From: Clostridiaceae bacterium | GTDB lineage: Bacteria; Bacillota; Clostridia; UBA1212; DUPL01 | Reading direction: 5' to 3' | Length of the DNA stretch: 48,940 nt | NCBI GenBank assembly: GCA_012838385.1 | Contig: DUPL01000048.1 | Span: 1 to 48,940 of the forward strand | Part shown: positions 25,404 to 34,807 of the stretch, one piece after another | Layout of the letters: the number at the start of each line of letters is the position of its first letter | Numbering within the stretch: the first letter of the stretch is position 1 | Notes under the pieces: model-generated | Told to the model about the DNA's origin: nothing | The model's input: the letters and a program-made list of their open reading frames with translations, nothing else | Database searches by the model: none | Program-made: the position numbers and the translations under genes

Positions 25404-26402
25404 ATGAAAAGGAAGATTGATACAAGCAAAAGAATAGTGGTTACTGGTGCTGCTGGTTTCATAGGTTTTCATTTGTGCAAAAGGCTTTTGGATAATGGCG
25501 TAGAAGTTTACGGTTTTGACAATATGAACAATTATTATGATCCTGCACTCAAATATGCAAGGCTTGAGATATTGAAGGGTTATGACAACTTTTCCTTTGC
25601 AATAGGTGATTTGGCTGATGAAAAGGCTGTTGAGAAAATATTTGCTGATTTCAAGCCAGATATATTTGTAAACCTTGCTGCTCAGGCTGGAGTCAGATAC
25701 AGTCTTGAGAATCCAAAAGCATATATCGATTCAAATGTTGTTGGGTTTTTCAATGTACTGGAAGCTTCGAGAAAACATGGCGTATCCCACCTTGTTTATG
25801 CGTCGAGTTCTTCGGTTTATGGAAACCAGGAAAAGACGCCTTTCTCGGTTACAGACAATGTGGACAACCCTGTAAGTCTATATGCTGCGACTAAAAAGAC
25901 AAATGAACTAATGGCATACACCTACAGCCATTTGTATGGAATACCATCGACAGGATTAAGGTTTTTTACAGTGTATGGGCCTTTCGGGAGACCTGATATG
26001 GCATACTATTCCTTTACGAATAGGATTTTTAAAGGTGAAACCATAAAGGTATTCAATCATGGTGACTTGTACAGGGACTTTACATATATTGATGATATTA
26101 TTGAAGGTGTTGTAAATGTTATATACAGACAGTCTGATGCAGATGAAAAAGGCGTACAGCACAGGGTTTACAACATTGGCAACAACAAGCCTGTCAATCT
26201 GCTTGTATTTATTGAAACTTTGGAAAAAGTAATCGGTATTGAGGCAAAAAAGGAGTTTTTGCCCATGCAGAAGGGTGATGTGTATCAAACTTATGCGGAT
26301 GTAAGCGATCTTGAAAGGGACTTTGGTTTTAGACCCGACACTCCTATTGAAGAAGGTCTTAAAAAGTTCGTAGAATGGTATAGAGAGTATTATAACGTGT
26401 AA
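25404..26402 (+). CDS. UDP-glucuronate 4-epimerase-like SDR enzyme
   Basis: ATG at 25404 is chosen because GAAGGAGCGG lies between it and an upstream in-frame ATG. The 332-residue protein is an extended short-chain dehydrogenase: NAD motif TGAAGFIG (residues 14-21), catalytic S-S-S-S-V-Y-G stretch, and Y160-x3-K164 (YAATK). The motifs NMNNYYDPALK, RFFTVYGPFGRPDMA and RDFTYIDDI are characteristic of UDP-GlcA 4-epimerases, which convert UDP-GlcA to UDP-GalA for capsules or envelope glycans. It lies 13 bases before the UDP-glucose dehydrogenase gene, whose product is its expected substrate. A related UDP-sugar 4-epimerase activity cannot be excluded. Confidence 0.85.
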   Translation: MKRKIDTSKRIVVTGAAGFIGFHLCKRLLDNGVEVYGFDNMNNYYDPALKYARLEILKGYDNFSFAIGDLADEKAVEKIFADFKPDIFVNLAAQAGVRYSLENPKAYIDSNVVGFFNVLEASRKHGVSHLVYASSSSVYGNQEKTPFSVTDNVDNPVSLYAATKKTNELMAYTYSHLYGIPSTGLRFFTVYGPFGRPDMAYYSFTNRIFKGETIKVFNHGDLYRDFTYIDDIIEGVVNVIYRQSDADEKGVQHRVYNIGNNKPVNLLVFIETLEKVIGIEAKKEFLPMQKGDVYQTYADVSDLERDFGFRPDTPIEEGLKKFVEWYREYYNV

Positions 26403-26415
26403 AGGAGTTTGAGAG

Positions 26416-27723
26416 ATGTACAAGATAGCAGTTGCAGGTACTGGTTATGTCGGATTGGTTGCAGGAGTCTGCTTTGCTGAAAAAGGGCATCTTGTAACAT
26501 GTGTGGATGTTGATGAGAGAAAGATAGAGCTTTTAAGGCAGGGTAAGTCCCCAATATTCGAGCCTCAGGTTGAGGAACTTATGGCAAAAAACAAGGAAAG
26601 GCTTACCTATACCACAAATCATAAGGATGCATACAAGGACGCTGATGCCATATTCATAGGTGTGGGTACACCTGCGCAACCTGATGGTTCTGCGGATCTT
26701 ACATACATTGCAACCGTGGCAAGGCAAATAGCGGAGTCTATTGAAAAGGACTGTCTTGTTGTGGTTAAATCTACTGTGCCGGTGGGTACCAACGACAAGG
26801 TGGAACAGTTCATACACGACTTCCTTGTTAATGATGTGAAGGTGGAAGTAGCTTCCAACCCTGAGTTTCTTGCACAGGGTTCCGCAGTTCATGACACACT
26901 TAATGCATCAAGAATTATAATTGGAACGGAGAGCAAATGGGCTGAAGACATGTTGAAGGATATATACAAGCCTTTTAATCTCCCGATAATATCCGTAAGC
27001 AGACGGTCTGCTGAAATGATTAAGTATGCTTCAAATGACTTTCTAGCTCTTAAGATATCATATATGAATGATATGGCAAATCTCTGCGAGCTGGTGGGAG
27101 CCGATATACAGGAAGTGGCTCTTGGCATGTCCTATGATGAAAGAATAGGAGCAAAGTTTTTGAATGCCGGAGTGGGTTTTGGAGGCTCTTGCTTTCCAAA
27201 GGATACCAAAGCTCTCAGTTATCTTGCAGAGCAGAATGGATACGTTTTGAGAACCGTAAGGGCATGCATAGATGTGAATAATGACCAGAAGACCATACTA
27301 TATAAAAAGGCATCCAAACGTTTAATAACCTTTAATGGGTTGAAGGTTGCAATACTTGGAGTTACCTTCAAACCGGGTACTGACGATCTGAGGGAAGCTC
27401 CATCTCTTGCAAACATTCCGCTTCTTTTGGAGCATGGCGCCTGTATATATGCGTATGATCCCGTAGGTCTTGATAATTTGAAGAAGTTTTACCCTGAAGG
27501 CAACCATAAAAAAGGTTCTATTACGTATGCAAAGACAATTGAAGATGCGTTGAAGGATGCAAATGTTTGCTTTATCTTTACGGAGTGGAAGCAGATAAAG
27601 GATGTAAAGCCTGAAACTTATAAGAAACTAATGAGGACGCCTCTTGTTTACGACGGCAGAAACATTTACCCTGTAAATGTTATGAAGGACACTGGCGTTG
27701 AGTATTACTCAATTGGAAGATAG
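26416..27723 (+). CDS. ugd: UDP-glucose 6-dehydrogenase
   Basis: The 435-residue protein has the full family pattern: NAD motif GTGYVGL (8-14), the VGTPA loop, KSTVPVGT (118-125), NPEFLAQGSAVHD and the catalytic cysteine C259 in GGSCFPKD, followed by the C-terminal UDP-binding domain (GVTFKPGTDDLREAPS). It oxidises UDP-glucose to UDP-glucuronate with two NAD+. Length is typical. AAAGGAG precedes the ATG. Pairing with the preceding epimerase gives a two-step route to UDP-GalA, which implies that this cell makes an acidic glycan. Confidence 0.93.
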   Translation: MYKIAVAGTGYVGLVAGVCFAEKGHLVTCVDVDERKIELLRQGKSPIFEPQVEELMAKNKERLTYTTNHKDAYKDADAIFIGVGTPAQPDGSADLTYIATVARQIAESIEKDCLVVVKSTVPVGTNDKVEQFIHDFLVNDVKVEVASNPEFLAQGSAVHDTLNASRIIIGTESKWAEDMLKDIYKPFNLPIISVSRRSAEMIKYASNDFLALKISYMNDMANLCELVGADIQEVALGMSYDERIGAKFLNAGVGFGGSCFPKDTKALSYLAEQNGYVLRTVRACIDVNNDQKTILYKKASKRLITFNGLKVAILGVTFKPGTDDLREAPSLANIPLLLEHGACIYAYDPVGLDNLKKFYPEGNHKKGSITYAKTIEDALKDANVCFIFTEWKQIKDVKPETYKKLMRTPLVYDGRNIYPVNVMKDTGVEYYSIGR

Positions 27724-27786
27724 GACTCTGGACTTAATAAAGTTTTTATGGTATATTTGGTGACGGCTTAACAACAAGGAGGCATT

Positions 27787-29163
27787 ATGCTTAGAAAAGT
27801 TACATGTCTTTGTCTGCTGATTGTTCTTGTGCTCAGTGCATGCAACCGTCAAGACAAAATAGTATATAGTGAGAGAGATGATAATAAAAGAGTCATGGAT
27901 ATGATCGTCTGGTATGACATCGACCATGGCTCAAAAGCTAAAAACGGAATTGGTTGGTGGCCACTTAACCCACAGCATCCTGGCAGGATAAAAGCCAGTG
28001 GCTATTACAGGACCACCACGCCATTGCTCGGGCTGTATGATATTGGAGAAGAGTCCACGGTTGTACAGCACCTGTACTGGTTTGCCGCTCTTGGAGCTAA
28101 TGCTGTTACTTGTGACTGGACAAATTACACAACAGAGCCCGGACCAAACATAAAGTATAATAAAGATATTTACAACAATACGGAAAACTTTCTGAGGACG
28201 GCTCAGAAAATTCAGGGAAATGTGGATTTCCCTGTGGCAAAACTGTATCCTACGGTGCGTCTTTATGAAGAAAGGTATGAGCTTTTATCATCGGTACTTG
28301 ATAATGCGTATGCTTTGTATGAAAAATACAGCGATGTGTGGTACAAATTTGACGGTTCCGACAAGCCTTTCATTGTAATATTTGCAGATTGGAGTCTTCT
28401 AAACGATGAGTGGCATGACAAAGAGATTCCTTTCAAGGATGACAGGTTTGATATTAGGTGGAGCAATGGTCACTTGTACGGCAGCACTGTGGAGGACAAT
28501 CAGGGAAGGCTCAAGATTCCCAAGGACAAGCCTTACTGGTTATTTGTAGAGGAAGTAAAGGATGAGAAGGAAGGCTACTACAAGGTCTTCTACAAGGAAG
28601 GAAAGGATAATAAAGTTGAACAGATGATGTGCTGGGCTGCCATTTACAACGGCTGGTCGCAGGAAGAAGACAGTCCGTGGGATGGTATGGATCAGGTGTA
28701 TGACGGCAAGACCACATTTGAGCGCTCCCTCAGGGATGTAAAGGAGTTGTCCCCAAAGGCTCTTCTTGTAAACAGGTTCAATTATCCCATGGCTTGGACG
28801 CAGCATCCTTATGAAGGTATCTCCCTTTACGACAGTGTTCACTTTGAGCCAAACCGGGATTTTGGATTTTTGGTTTTCAACAATGTAATGAAGAATCTTT
28901 ATGATCTGAACAACTGGGTGGGCAAGTCACCTTTGAAACCGGAACCTGAAATGTTGGAGGGTAATAGATTCAGTCTTCCGATAATCAACTATCCTCTTGA
29001 GTACAGAATTGGTATTGATGAGGATTTTACAGATAGTGAATGGAAGTATATAAATATAAATGAGTGGATATCTTATGAAGAATATCTGGATAATGACGGT
29101 ATATATGTCCAGACAAGGAATGCTTTTGGAGAAAGCGACATTGCATACGTTAAACTAAAGTAG
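27787..29163 (+). CDS. GH99/GH71-like glycosidase lipoprotein
   Basis: The 458-residue protein begins with a lipoprotein signal (LRKVTCLCLLIVLVLSAC, lipobox LSAC). A TIM-barrel-like region follows with MIVWYDIDHG, GLYDIGEES, WFAALGANAVTCDWTN and FIVIFADWS, the order and pattern of GH99/GH71-like proteins such as those at 19919 and 42377, but without their CBM9-like tail. The C-terminal end (NEWISYEEYLDNDGIYVQTRN) may form a small beta domain. The GWNEW motif of the two relatives is not obvious here, so activity is uncertain. Good AAGGAGG site. The lectin-like gene at 29227 follows. Confidence 0.6.
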   Translation: MLRKVTCLCLLIVLVLSACNRQDKIVYSERDDNKRVMDMIVWYDIDHGSKAKNGIGWWPLNPQHPGRIKASGYYRTTTPLLGLYDIGEESTVVQHLYWFAALGANAVTCDWTNYTTEPGPNIKYNKDIYNNTENFLRTAQKIQGNVDFPVAKLYPTVRLYEERYELLSSVLDNAYALYEKYSDVWYKFDGSDKPFIVIFADWSLLNDEWHDKEIPFKDDRFDIRWSNGHLYGSTVEDNQGRLKIPKDKPYWLFVEEVKDEKEGYYKVFYKEGKDNKVEQMMCWAAIYNGWSQEEDSPWDGMDQVYDGKTTFERSLRDVKELSPKALLVNRFNYPMAWTQHPYEGISLYDSVHFEPNRDFGFLVFNNVMKNLYDLNNWVGKSPLKPEPEMLEGNRFSLPIINYPLEYRIGIDEDFTDSEWKYININEWISYEEYLDNDGIYVQTRNAFGESDIAYVKLK

Positions 29164-29170
29164 GCAAATG

Positions 29171-29191
29171 CATGCCAAATATTTCGGCATG
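29171..29191 (+). promoter_or_regulatory. Hairpin between the 27787 and 29227 genes
   Basis: CATGCC pairs with GGCATG around AAATATTTC. No T tract follows, so it may be a weak terminator or a processing site separating the two messages. Confidence 0.4.
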
Positions 29192-29226
29192 TGATTATAT
29201 ACTAAAATATACTCGGAGGTATAAAG

Positions 29227-29964
29227 ATGAAGAAAACAGTATTATTAATTATGATTTTGTCTCTTGTATTTGTAATCGTTGCATGTACAGGCGGAGACAA
29301 GGATGAAGATCCAACACCAACCGCAACACCAACACCGGAGGTAACCCAGGAGCCTACTGAAGAGCCGGATCCAACAGAGGAACCAACTCCAGCTCCTACT
29401 AGACAGCCAGATCCTGAGGTTGACGGTATAATATTCCACTTCTTCTACGACTATGATTATGGTCACGAAGTACTCCAAGACACTCAGCAAGTTGACACTG
29501 AGTGGGTGGAAGGAAAGGGACTTGCAATCTCACCAGTAAGTGATGATCCATGGGTGATGATTACAGCAATCGGCCCTAATGACGAGGAAGTTAATATCAT
29601 GGAATACCCTGTATTAAAGATGAGGGTTTTGAATCAGACTCCAAGCAACCTGTTTGAAGCTTTTGTGGGAAGAACAACCATCATAACTGGTGATGACCTG
29701 TTCCAAAGCACAATAGAGCCAAATGGAACTGATTTTGTTGACATCATCATTGACTTGGCGGCGTTAAAGGGAGAGGACTTCTTGGCTGTAAACAATGGCA
29801 CACTGGCATGTGTCAGATTGGACATAGTAAACCTTACACCATGGAAGGATCAAATTGAGGAAAAAGCCGGTGACGGAACATATATGATTTATCTTGATTA
29901 TTTCGGTTTCTTCAAGACAGTGGAAGATGCTCAGAATTGGGTTCCATCCCACCTTTCAGAATAA
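29227..29964 (+). CDS. Small lectin-like lipoprotein, family B
   Basis: The 245-residue protein has a lipoprotein signal (lipobox IVAC), a Pro/Thr/Glu linker (about residues 25-60) and one beta-rich domain that closes with MIYLDYFGFFKTVEDAQNW. The 44440 protein closes with IFIRYIGFFDTMEDAENF, and both share the RLDI strand before it, so they form one family, probably a galactose-binding-like jelly roll. It is likely a surface glycan-binding accessory to the preceding GH99/71-like lipoprotein (inference). Strong ribosome site (CGGAGG) and terminator. Confidence 0.65.
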   Translation: MKKTVLLIMILSLVFVIVACTGGDKDEDPTPTATPTPEVTQEPTEEPDPTEEPTPAPTRQPDPEVDGIIFHFFYDYDYGHEVLQDTQQVDTEWVEGKGLAISPVSDDPWVMITAIGPNDEEVNIMEYPVLKMRVLNQTPSNLFEAFVGRTTIITGDDLFQSTIEPNGTDFVDIIIDLAALKGEDFLAVNNGTLACVRLDIVNLTPWKDQIEEKAGDGTYMIYLDYFGFFKTVEDAQNWVPSHLSE

Positions 29965-29981
29965 CAATGTGGAAAGACATG

Positions 29982-30011
29982 GGACTGCCCTTATAAGGGC
30001 AGTCCTTTTTT
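29982..30011 (+). terminator. Strong rho-independent terminator
   Basis: GGACTGCCCTT pairs perfectly with AAGGGCAGTCC around a minimal loop, followed by seven T. Confidence 0.92.
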
Positions 30012-30117
30012 ATGTCAAAAATATTAAGATACATATATATAATCGACAATATTATTAAGGAAAACTTGAATAATATGTAGTTTAATTAATTTGCAGGCAT
30101 ATCTTAAAGGAGTAAAT

Positions 30118-32277
30118 ATGAAAGCGGATATAGAAAAGTTGAACAAGGCAAGAAAAAAAGCAAAGGAGCTTCTTGCCAAAATGAATATAAATGAAAAAGT
30201 AGGGCAGTTGTCCCAGTTTGGCAGATCCATTTATGGCGGCGTTGAAAGCTATTATGAAGACCATTACAAGGAAGGCAAAATCGGCTCGTATTTGGGAGTG
30301 ACAGGAGCCAATAAGACGAATATGGTACAGAAAAATCTGATGAGCGAGACTCCGCACAACATACCAGCAATTTTTGCATATGATGTCATACACGGATACA
30401 AGACAACCTTTCCTACACCTCTTACCCAATCCTTTTCATGGGATACAAATGTGGTAAGAGAATGTGCGTCCGTTTCTGCAAAGGAAGCTTATGCTGCAGG
30501 TGTCAAGTGGACTTTTGCACCCATGGTAGACATTGCAAGGGACCCTCGCTGGGGAAGAATCATGGAAGGTTACGGCGAAGACCCTTATCTGTGTTCGGAG
30601 ATGGCAAAGGCTGCCGTTGAAGGATACCAGGGAGATTTTATAGGGCAAAAGGACAAGGTGATTGCATGCGCCAAGCATTTTGTTACATACGGTGCATGTA
30701 TTGGAGGCAGAGACTACAACAGTGCAGACATGTCTTTACAGACCCTGCATGATGTATATATTCCACCATTTAAGGCAGCCTTTGATGCGGGTGCTGCCAC
30801 CTGCATGGCTGCTTTTAACGATTTTAACGGTGTTCCGTGCACATGCAACAAGTATCTTTTAAAAGATGTTTTACGCAAACAATTGGGTTTTGATGGAGTT
30901 GTAATAAGTGATGCGGGAGCTGTTGTGGAGCTGATACCGCACAATGTGTGCGACAATGTTAAGGATGCGGTTGACCTTGCGTTCAATGCAGGGATCGACA
31001 TTATTATGGCGTTTGATCCTTTCAATGACAATATTCCTGAATTGGTTGAAGAAGGAAGGATAAATATTGAGGATGTGGATAAGGCTGTTGAAAGAGTCCT
31101 TGTAATCAAAGAACTGCTTGGACTTTTTGATGATCCGTTTGTGGAGGAGGAAGGAGAACAGTGCTTCTTTTCACCAGAGCACAGAGCTGTTGCAAGAGAT
31201 AGTGCAAGACGTTCAGTGGTTCTCTTAAAGAATGAGGAAAAGGTTCTTCCAATTGAAAAAGGCGCAAAAATAGCGTTAATTGGGCCTCTTGCAGAAAACA
31301 AGGCGGATGTGCTGGGTTCCTGGGCTGGTTTGTGCGAGCCAGAAAAGACAATTACTGTTATGGAAGGAATTGCTGGTGCGTATGGATGGGAAAAGGTCTT
31401 CTATGCAAAAGGCTGCGATATTGATAGCAGCGACAAATCAGGATTTGATGAAGCATTGCATATTGCCAAGCAGGCAGATGTGGTGATTCTTGCTGTTGGA
31501 GAATCAAGGGACATGTCCGGTGAGGCCTGCTGCAGATCCGACTTGAGGCTGCCTGGTGTACAGGAGGAACTTATATCTAAAATTGCGGAAACAGGAAAAC
31601 CCATATGTGCTATTGTTTTTGCAGGAAGACCGATCGTAATGGAAAGTTGGAAGGATTCTGTAAAGTCAATACTCTTTGCAGGACAGACGGGTACAGAAAC
31701 CGGTAATGCAGTAGCAGATATTATATCCGGAGAGTACAATCCGTCCGGAAGATTGACATGCACATTCCCGTATAGCGTTGGACAGATACCAATATATTAT
31801 AGTGCATTGAATACAGGCCGCCCTGCGCTTGGTAAAATACGTTTTGAAGCAAAATACATGGATGCACCTATTGAGCCAGCATATTGTTTTGGTTATGGTT
31901 TAAGTTATACCGAGTTTGAATATTCAAATCTTAAGTTGTCCAAAAAAGAGATTAACAAGGATGAATTTCTGGATATTAGTGTGAATGTCAAGAATATTGG
32001 GGAATTTGACGGAGAGGAAGTTGTTCAGCTTTATGTTCGGGATCTGATCGGAACTAGTGCAAGACCCATGAAGGAGCTGAAAGGTTTTAAGAAGGTCTTT
32101 GTTAAAAAAGGCGAAACAGTAAAGGTTGAATTCAGGCTTCACGCATTAAGTCTGGCTTTTCATAATTTTGATATGGAATATGTAATTGAACCTGGAGAGT
32201 TCAAAATAATGATAGGAAAAAGCTCACAGGATATTGTGCTTGAAGATAATTTTTATGTGAAGGAAGGGATAATATGA
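30118..32277 (+). CDS. Cytoplasmic GH3 beta-glycosidase
   Basis: ATG at 30118 follows AAAGGAG by 5 bases; the longer frame from TTG 30091 has no site. The 719-residue protein has the two GH3 domains and a C-terminal fibronectin-III-like domain (about 605-710). Marks are DVIHGYKTTFP, RDPRWGR, EGYGEDPY, the KHF motif (KHFVTYG) and the nucleophile region VISDAGA with D265. It resembles BglX-type beta-glucosidases or beta-xylosidases, but lacks a signal peptide, so it hydrolyses imported oligosaccharides. Its stop overlaps the start of the 32274 gene in ATGA, showing translational coupling to a secreted protein. Confidence 0.88.
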   Translation: MKADIEKLNKARKKAKELLAKMNINEKVGQLSQFGRSIYGGVESYYEDHYKEGKIGSYLGVTGANKTNMVQKNLMSETPHNIPAIFAYDVIHGYKTTFPTPLTQSFSWDTNVVRECASVSAKEAYAAGVKWTFAPMVDIARDPRWGRIMEGYGEDPYLCSEMAKAAVEGYQGDFIGQKDKVIACAKHFVTYGACIGGRDYNSADMSLQTLHDVYIPPFKAAFDAGAATCMAAFNDFNGVPCTCNKYLLKDVLRKQLGFDGVVISDAGAVVELIPHNVCDNVKDAVDLAFNAGIDIIMAFDPFNDNIPELVEEGRINIEDVDKAVERVLVIKELLGLFDDPFVEEEGEQCFFSPEHRAVARDSARRSVVLLKNEEKVLPIEKGAKIALIGPLAENKADVLGSWAGLCEPEKTITVMEGIAGAYGWEKVFYAKGCDIDSSDKSGFDEALHIAKQADVVILAVGESRDMSGEACCRSDLRLPGVQEELISKIAETGKPICAIVFAGRPIVMESWKDSVKSILFAGQTGTETGNAVADIISGEYNPSGRLTCTFPYSVGQIPIYYSALNTGRPALGKIRFEAKYMDAPIEPAYCFGYGLSYTEFEYSNLKLSKKEINKDEFLDISVNVKNIGEFDGEEVVQLYVRDLIGTSARPMKELKGFKKVFVKKGETVKVEFRLHALSLAFHNFDMEYVIEPGEFKIMIGKSSQDIVLEDNFYVKEGII

Positions 32278-33851
32278 GAAAATTTGTATCACTATTACTG
32301 GTATTTGCGTTTGTTGCGATAATGTCAAATCCATTTGTATTAAATGCTAAAACCAATGTAGTCAAGATACTGTCATTTTCAGAGGACTTTGACGGAATTG
32401 ATAATGTGGAAGGTTTGAAAGAGTACTGGAATGTGATTGATCCTTTGAATGGCAATGTACATCAGTTGGTCGAAGAAGAAGGGAACAATGTTCTTCACAT
32501 GTCCAAGTTCAGCGGACTTATGTGGAAGGAAGCTTTGGGAAGGTATGAGTTTTCTGCAGACATGAAGATTGATCCTATCAACGACAAGTCAACCCATGGT
32601 ACCGGTACAGCTTTGCTTGTTCGTGTCAATCGTGAGAACATGGCAGGAAAACCTGTATACGAATCATATCCTGAAGAAGGAAGACAGCTTGGTACATCTG
32701 GTATCGTAATATATCTGTGGCAGAACAATATAAATATTACTGTAAGAACGTTTGATGAGGAAACCAATACTGTCGGTCCGGTAGTCAACTTTGGAAACAT
32801 GCGTCTTCCTAATGGGAAAGATGCAAGGAATGATTTTGTTAATGTAAAGGTAGCGGATGACGGAAAGGGAGTTATTAAGATTTATCTTGACGACATTCTT
32901 TATGTTACATTTACTTTGTCTGAGGAAAAGGAGCTGTCAGACGGTACAAGAACAGCAGTATTCTATACCAGACTGAAAGCTGAGTTTTCTCCTGACATAA
33001 ACTTCTGGGACAACAAAAACGTAACGGAAGTTAACAATGCGTTTGTTTCTGCTTCAAATGGTACAATTTCTTATGCCACAAGGAATTTTGGTGGTTATGT
33101 CGGACATTATGTGGATAACATTAAAATGGACATATTTACAGAGTTTGAGGGCAACACGGATGCAGACCCTGTTACCTGGGTGGACTACTCAGATGTTGAC
33201 AATGTAAAACTAAAATACATTGAAGGCAAAGACATGGAAGCAGTTAACGGTGGTGCAAAAATTAATGCTGAAAAAGGCGGATTTTTGTATCTGCGTTTCC
33301 CTGATGAGATTGTAACTGATGCAGACAATGACTATTACCTTGTGATTAAATACAAGTATGGTGAAAATGCTGAGACGGACAAATTCTTTGGAGGTCTTAT
33401 CCTCACTTCTTCTGCTGAAAGAGAAGATTATGCTTCAATAAATTCCGGAGGAATGCGCTATCTGCAAGCCTTAGGTCAAACTGTTAATCATACCAACATA
33501 GTTGCCGGAGACGATGGCTACTATTACCTTCTGGCACGCATTTCATACAACAAGGACAAACTCAGCTCACTTCCTGACAACCATGCCAAAGTAAAGTTTG
33601 TGAGAATTGAACTTAATGATGAGGCGGACAAAGTAGACGAACTTGTTATAGGCGGAGCGGCCATATACAAGGATGAGTTTGGTTTTGCAGACAACTACCA
33701 GCTTGCTCCTTTCATACCTCATGCGGTTCCTGAAGGAGGTACTAACGAGGAAACACCAAATCCCCCAACTGGCGATGCCGGACTATTAATCACAGCACTG
33801 CTTCTGTCATCAGTGGTTTTGTTAAGGAAAAGGTTTTTTATAGTTGAATAG
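32274..33851 (+). CDS. Secreted two-module lectin-like protein with NPPTG sorting-type C-terminus
   Basis: The 525-residue protein has a signal peptide (about 1-25), a family A module (about 38-285, FSEDFDGIDN...YVDNIKMDIF), a second beta-rich module (about 295-470) and a C-terminal NPPTGDAG (496-503), hydrophobic helix and basic RKR tail. This is the order of a sortase substrate; Clostridioides difficile SrtB is known to accept related (S/P/N)PxTG signals. A sortase gene is not in the window. Start overlaps the GH3 stop by four bases. Binding of surface glycans is inferred; no catalytic motif was seen. Confidence 0.65.
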   Translation: MRKFVSLLLVFAFVAIMSNPFVLNAKTNVVKILSFSEDFDGIDNVEGLKEYWNVIDPLNGNVHQLVEEEGNNVLHMSKFSGLMWKEALGRYEFSADMKIDPINDKSTHGTGTALLVRVNRENMAGKPVYESYPEEGRQLGTSGIVIYLWQNNINITVRTFDEETNTVGPVVNFGNMRLPNGKDARNDFVNVKVADDGKGVIKIYLDDILYVTFTLSEEKELSDGTRTAVFYTRLKAEFSPDINFWDNKNVTEVNNAFVSASNGTISYATRNFGGYVGHYVDNIKMDIFTEFEGNTDADPVTWVDYSDVDNVKLKYIEGKDMEAVNGGAKINAEKGGFLYLRFPDEIVTDADNDYYLVIKYKYGENAETDKFFGGLILTSSAEREDYASINSGGMRYLQALGQTVNHTNIVAGDDGYYYLLARISYNKDKLSSLPDNHAKVKFVRIELNDEADKVDELVIGGAAIYKDEFGFADNYQLAPFIPHAVPEGGTNEETPNPPTGDAGLLITALLLSSVVLLRKRFFIVE

Positions 33852-33866
33852 TACTAGAAAAAATAA

Positions 33867-33894
33867 GCGGCTTGTTTAACAAGCCGCATTTTTT
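33867..33894 (+). terminator. Rho-independent terminator
   Basis: GCGGCTTG pairs with CAAGCCGC around TTTAA, followed by ATTTTTT. Confidence 0.88.
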
Positions 33895-33920
33895 AATGCT
33901 AACAAGCCAGTAAAAACTTA

Positions 33921-33929
33921 TGATATAAT
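33921..33929 (+). promoter_or_regulatory. Extended -10 promoter of the uronate operon
   Basis: TGATATAAT matches the TGnTATAAT extended -10 form; no good -35 is visible 16-18 bases upstream. It would drive the decayed hydrolase and the GH4-uxa genes after it. Confidence 0.5.
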
Positions 33930-33957
33930 TAATCAAGTTTTTAAGGCAGGTGAGGTT

Positions 33958-34805
33958 ATGTATATAACTATTGACAACATGGTTAAAAGATACAAAACAC
34001 ATCAAAGGCAGAATGCTTTCTCTGCAAATTCACAGGAGGAATTCTATAACTGGAGGGATGAAACCCGAGAGGTGTTAATAAACCTTTTGGGCATGGATAA
34101 AATAAAGGTATGCGAAATTGAAGTAAAGGAAGTTTCGAGGGAGAAGGTGGACGGTTTTTACAGGGACAAACTGATTCTTAAAACGGAAGAGGACGTTTGG
34201 ATGCCTTTTTATGTATTAATCCCAGAAGACTATAAGGATGGAGAGAAAAGACCGTGGCATTATTGCATGCCACGGTCATGGCAGTGGTGGAAAGCTGTCT
34301 ACTGCAGGCAAGGATGATATTAGTTTCTAGGAGACAGTGCTGACGAGATACTGGCATGCACTTGTGCACCTCTAAACCACCAGGCCATTTCGTTGGGCTT
34401 GTCATTAGATATGGGACTTGATGAGGCTTATTGATTACAGATACACAAGGCAGGATTGTGACAGTGGCAAACTAGGCTGCTGCGGTCTATCCGGAGGAGG
34501 GCTTCAGACTATCTGGCTTGCAGCCTTAGACGACAGGGTTAAGTACAGTGCGGTTAGCGGATATTTCTATGGGTATCTGGACAGTCTTTTGAAAATGCCT
34601 CAAAACTGCTCCTGCAACTTTGTACCAAATCTTTGGAAACATGTTGACATGGGAGATTAGAGCAGGTTGAAATAACTAGAAAAGCTTATGAGCTTTTAAT
34701 GGAACGGATTATCTTGTTCATTTTGTTTTTGACGGAGAACATATATGGAATGGTAAAGAGACATATGCTTTTATGGATAGACATTTAAAGGATATGGGGG
34801 GATAA
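33958..34805 (+). pseudogene. Decayed alpha/beta hydrolase (ABHD_7/acetyl-esterase-like)
   Basis: Pieces of one alpha/beta hydrolase occur in order but in different frames. The N-terminal part runs in frame from 33958 to about 34250. The oxyanion-hole motif ACHGHGSGGK is read in another frame around 34270. NHQAISLG appears near 34375, and WDLMRLIDY through the nucleophile motif GLSGGG (about 34410-34640) continues in a third register. EQVEITRKAYELL then HFVFDGEHIWNG, with the catalytic His, end at the TAA 34803-34805. Sequence between KDDI and LNH, and between MGD and EQV (where the catalytic Asp should lie), is missing, so there are at least two internal deletions plus several frameshifts. 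This is genuine decay rather than one read error. Family members deacetylate sugars; this copy should be inactive. Confidence 0.85.
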
Positions 34806-34807
34806 GA

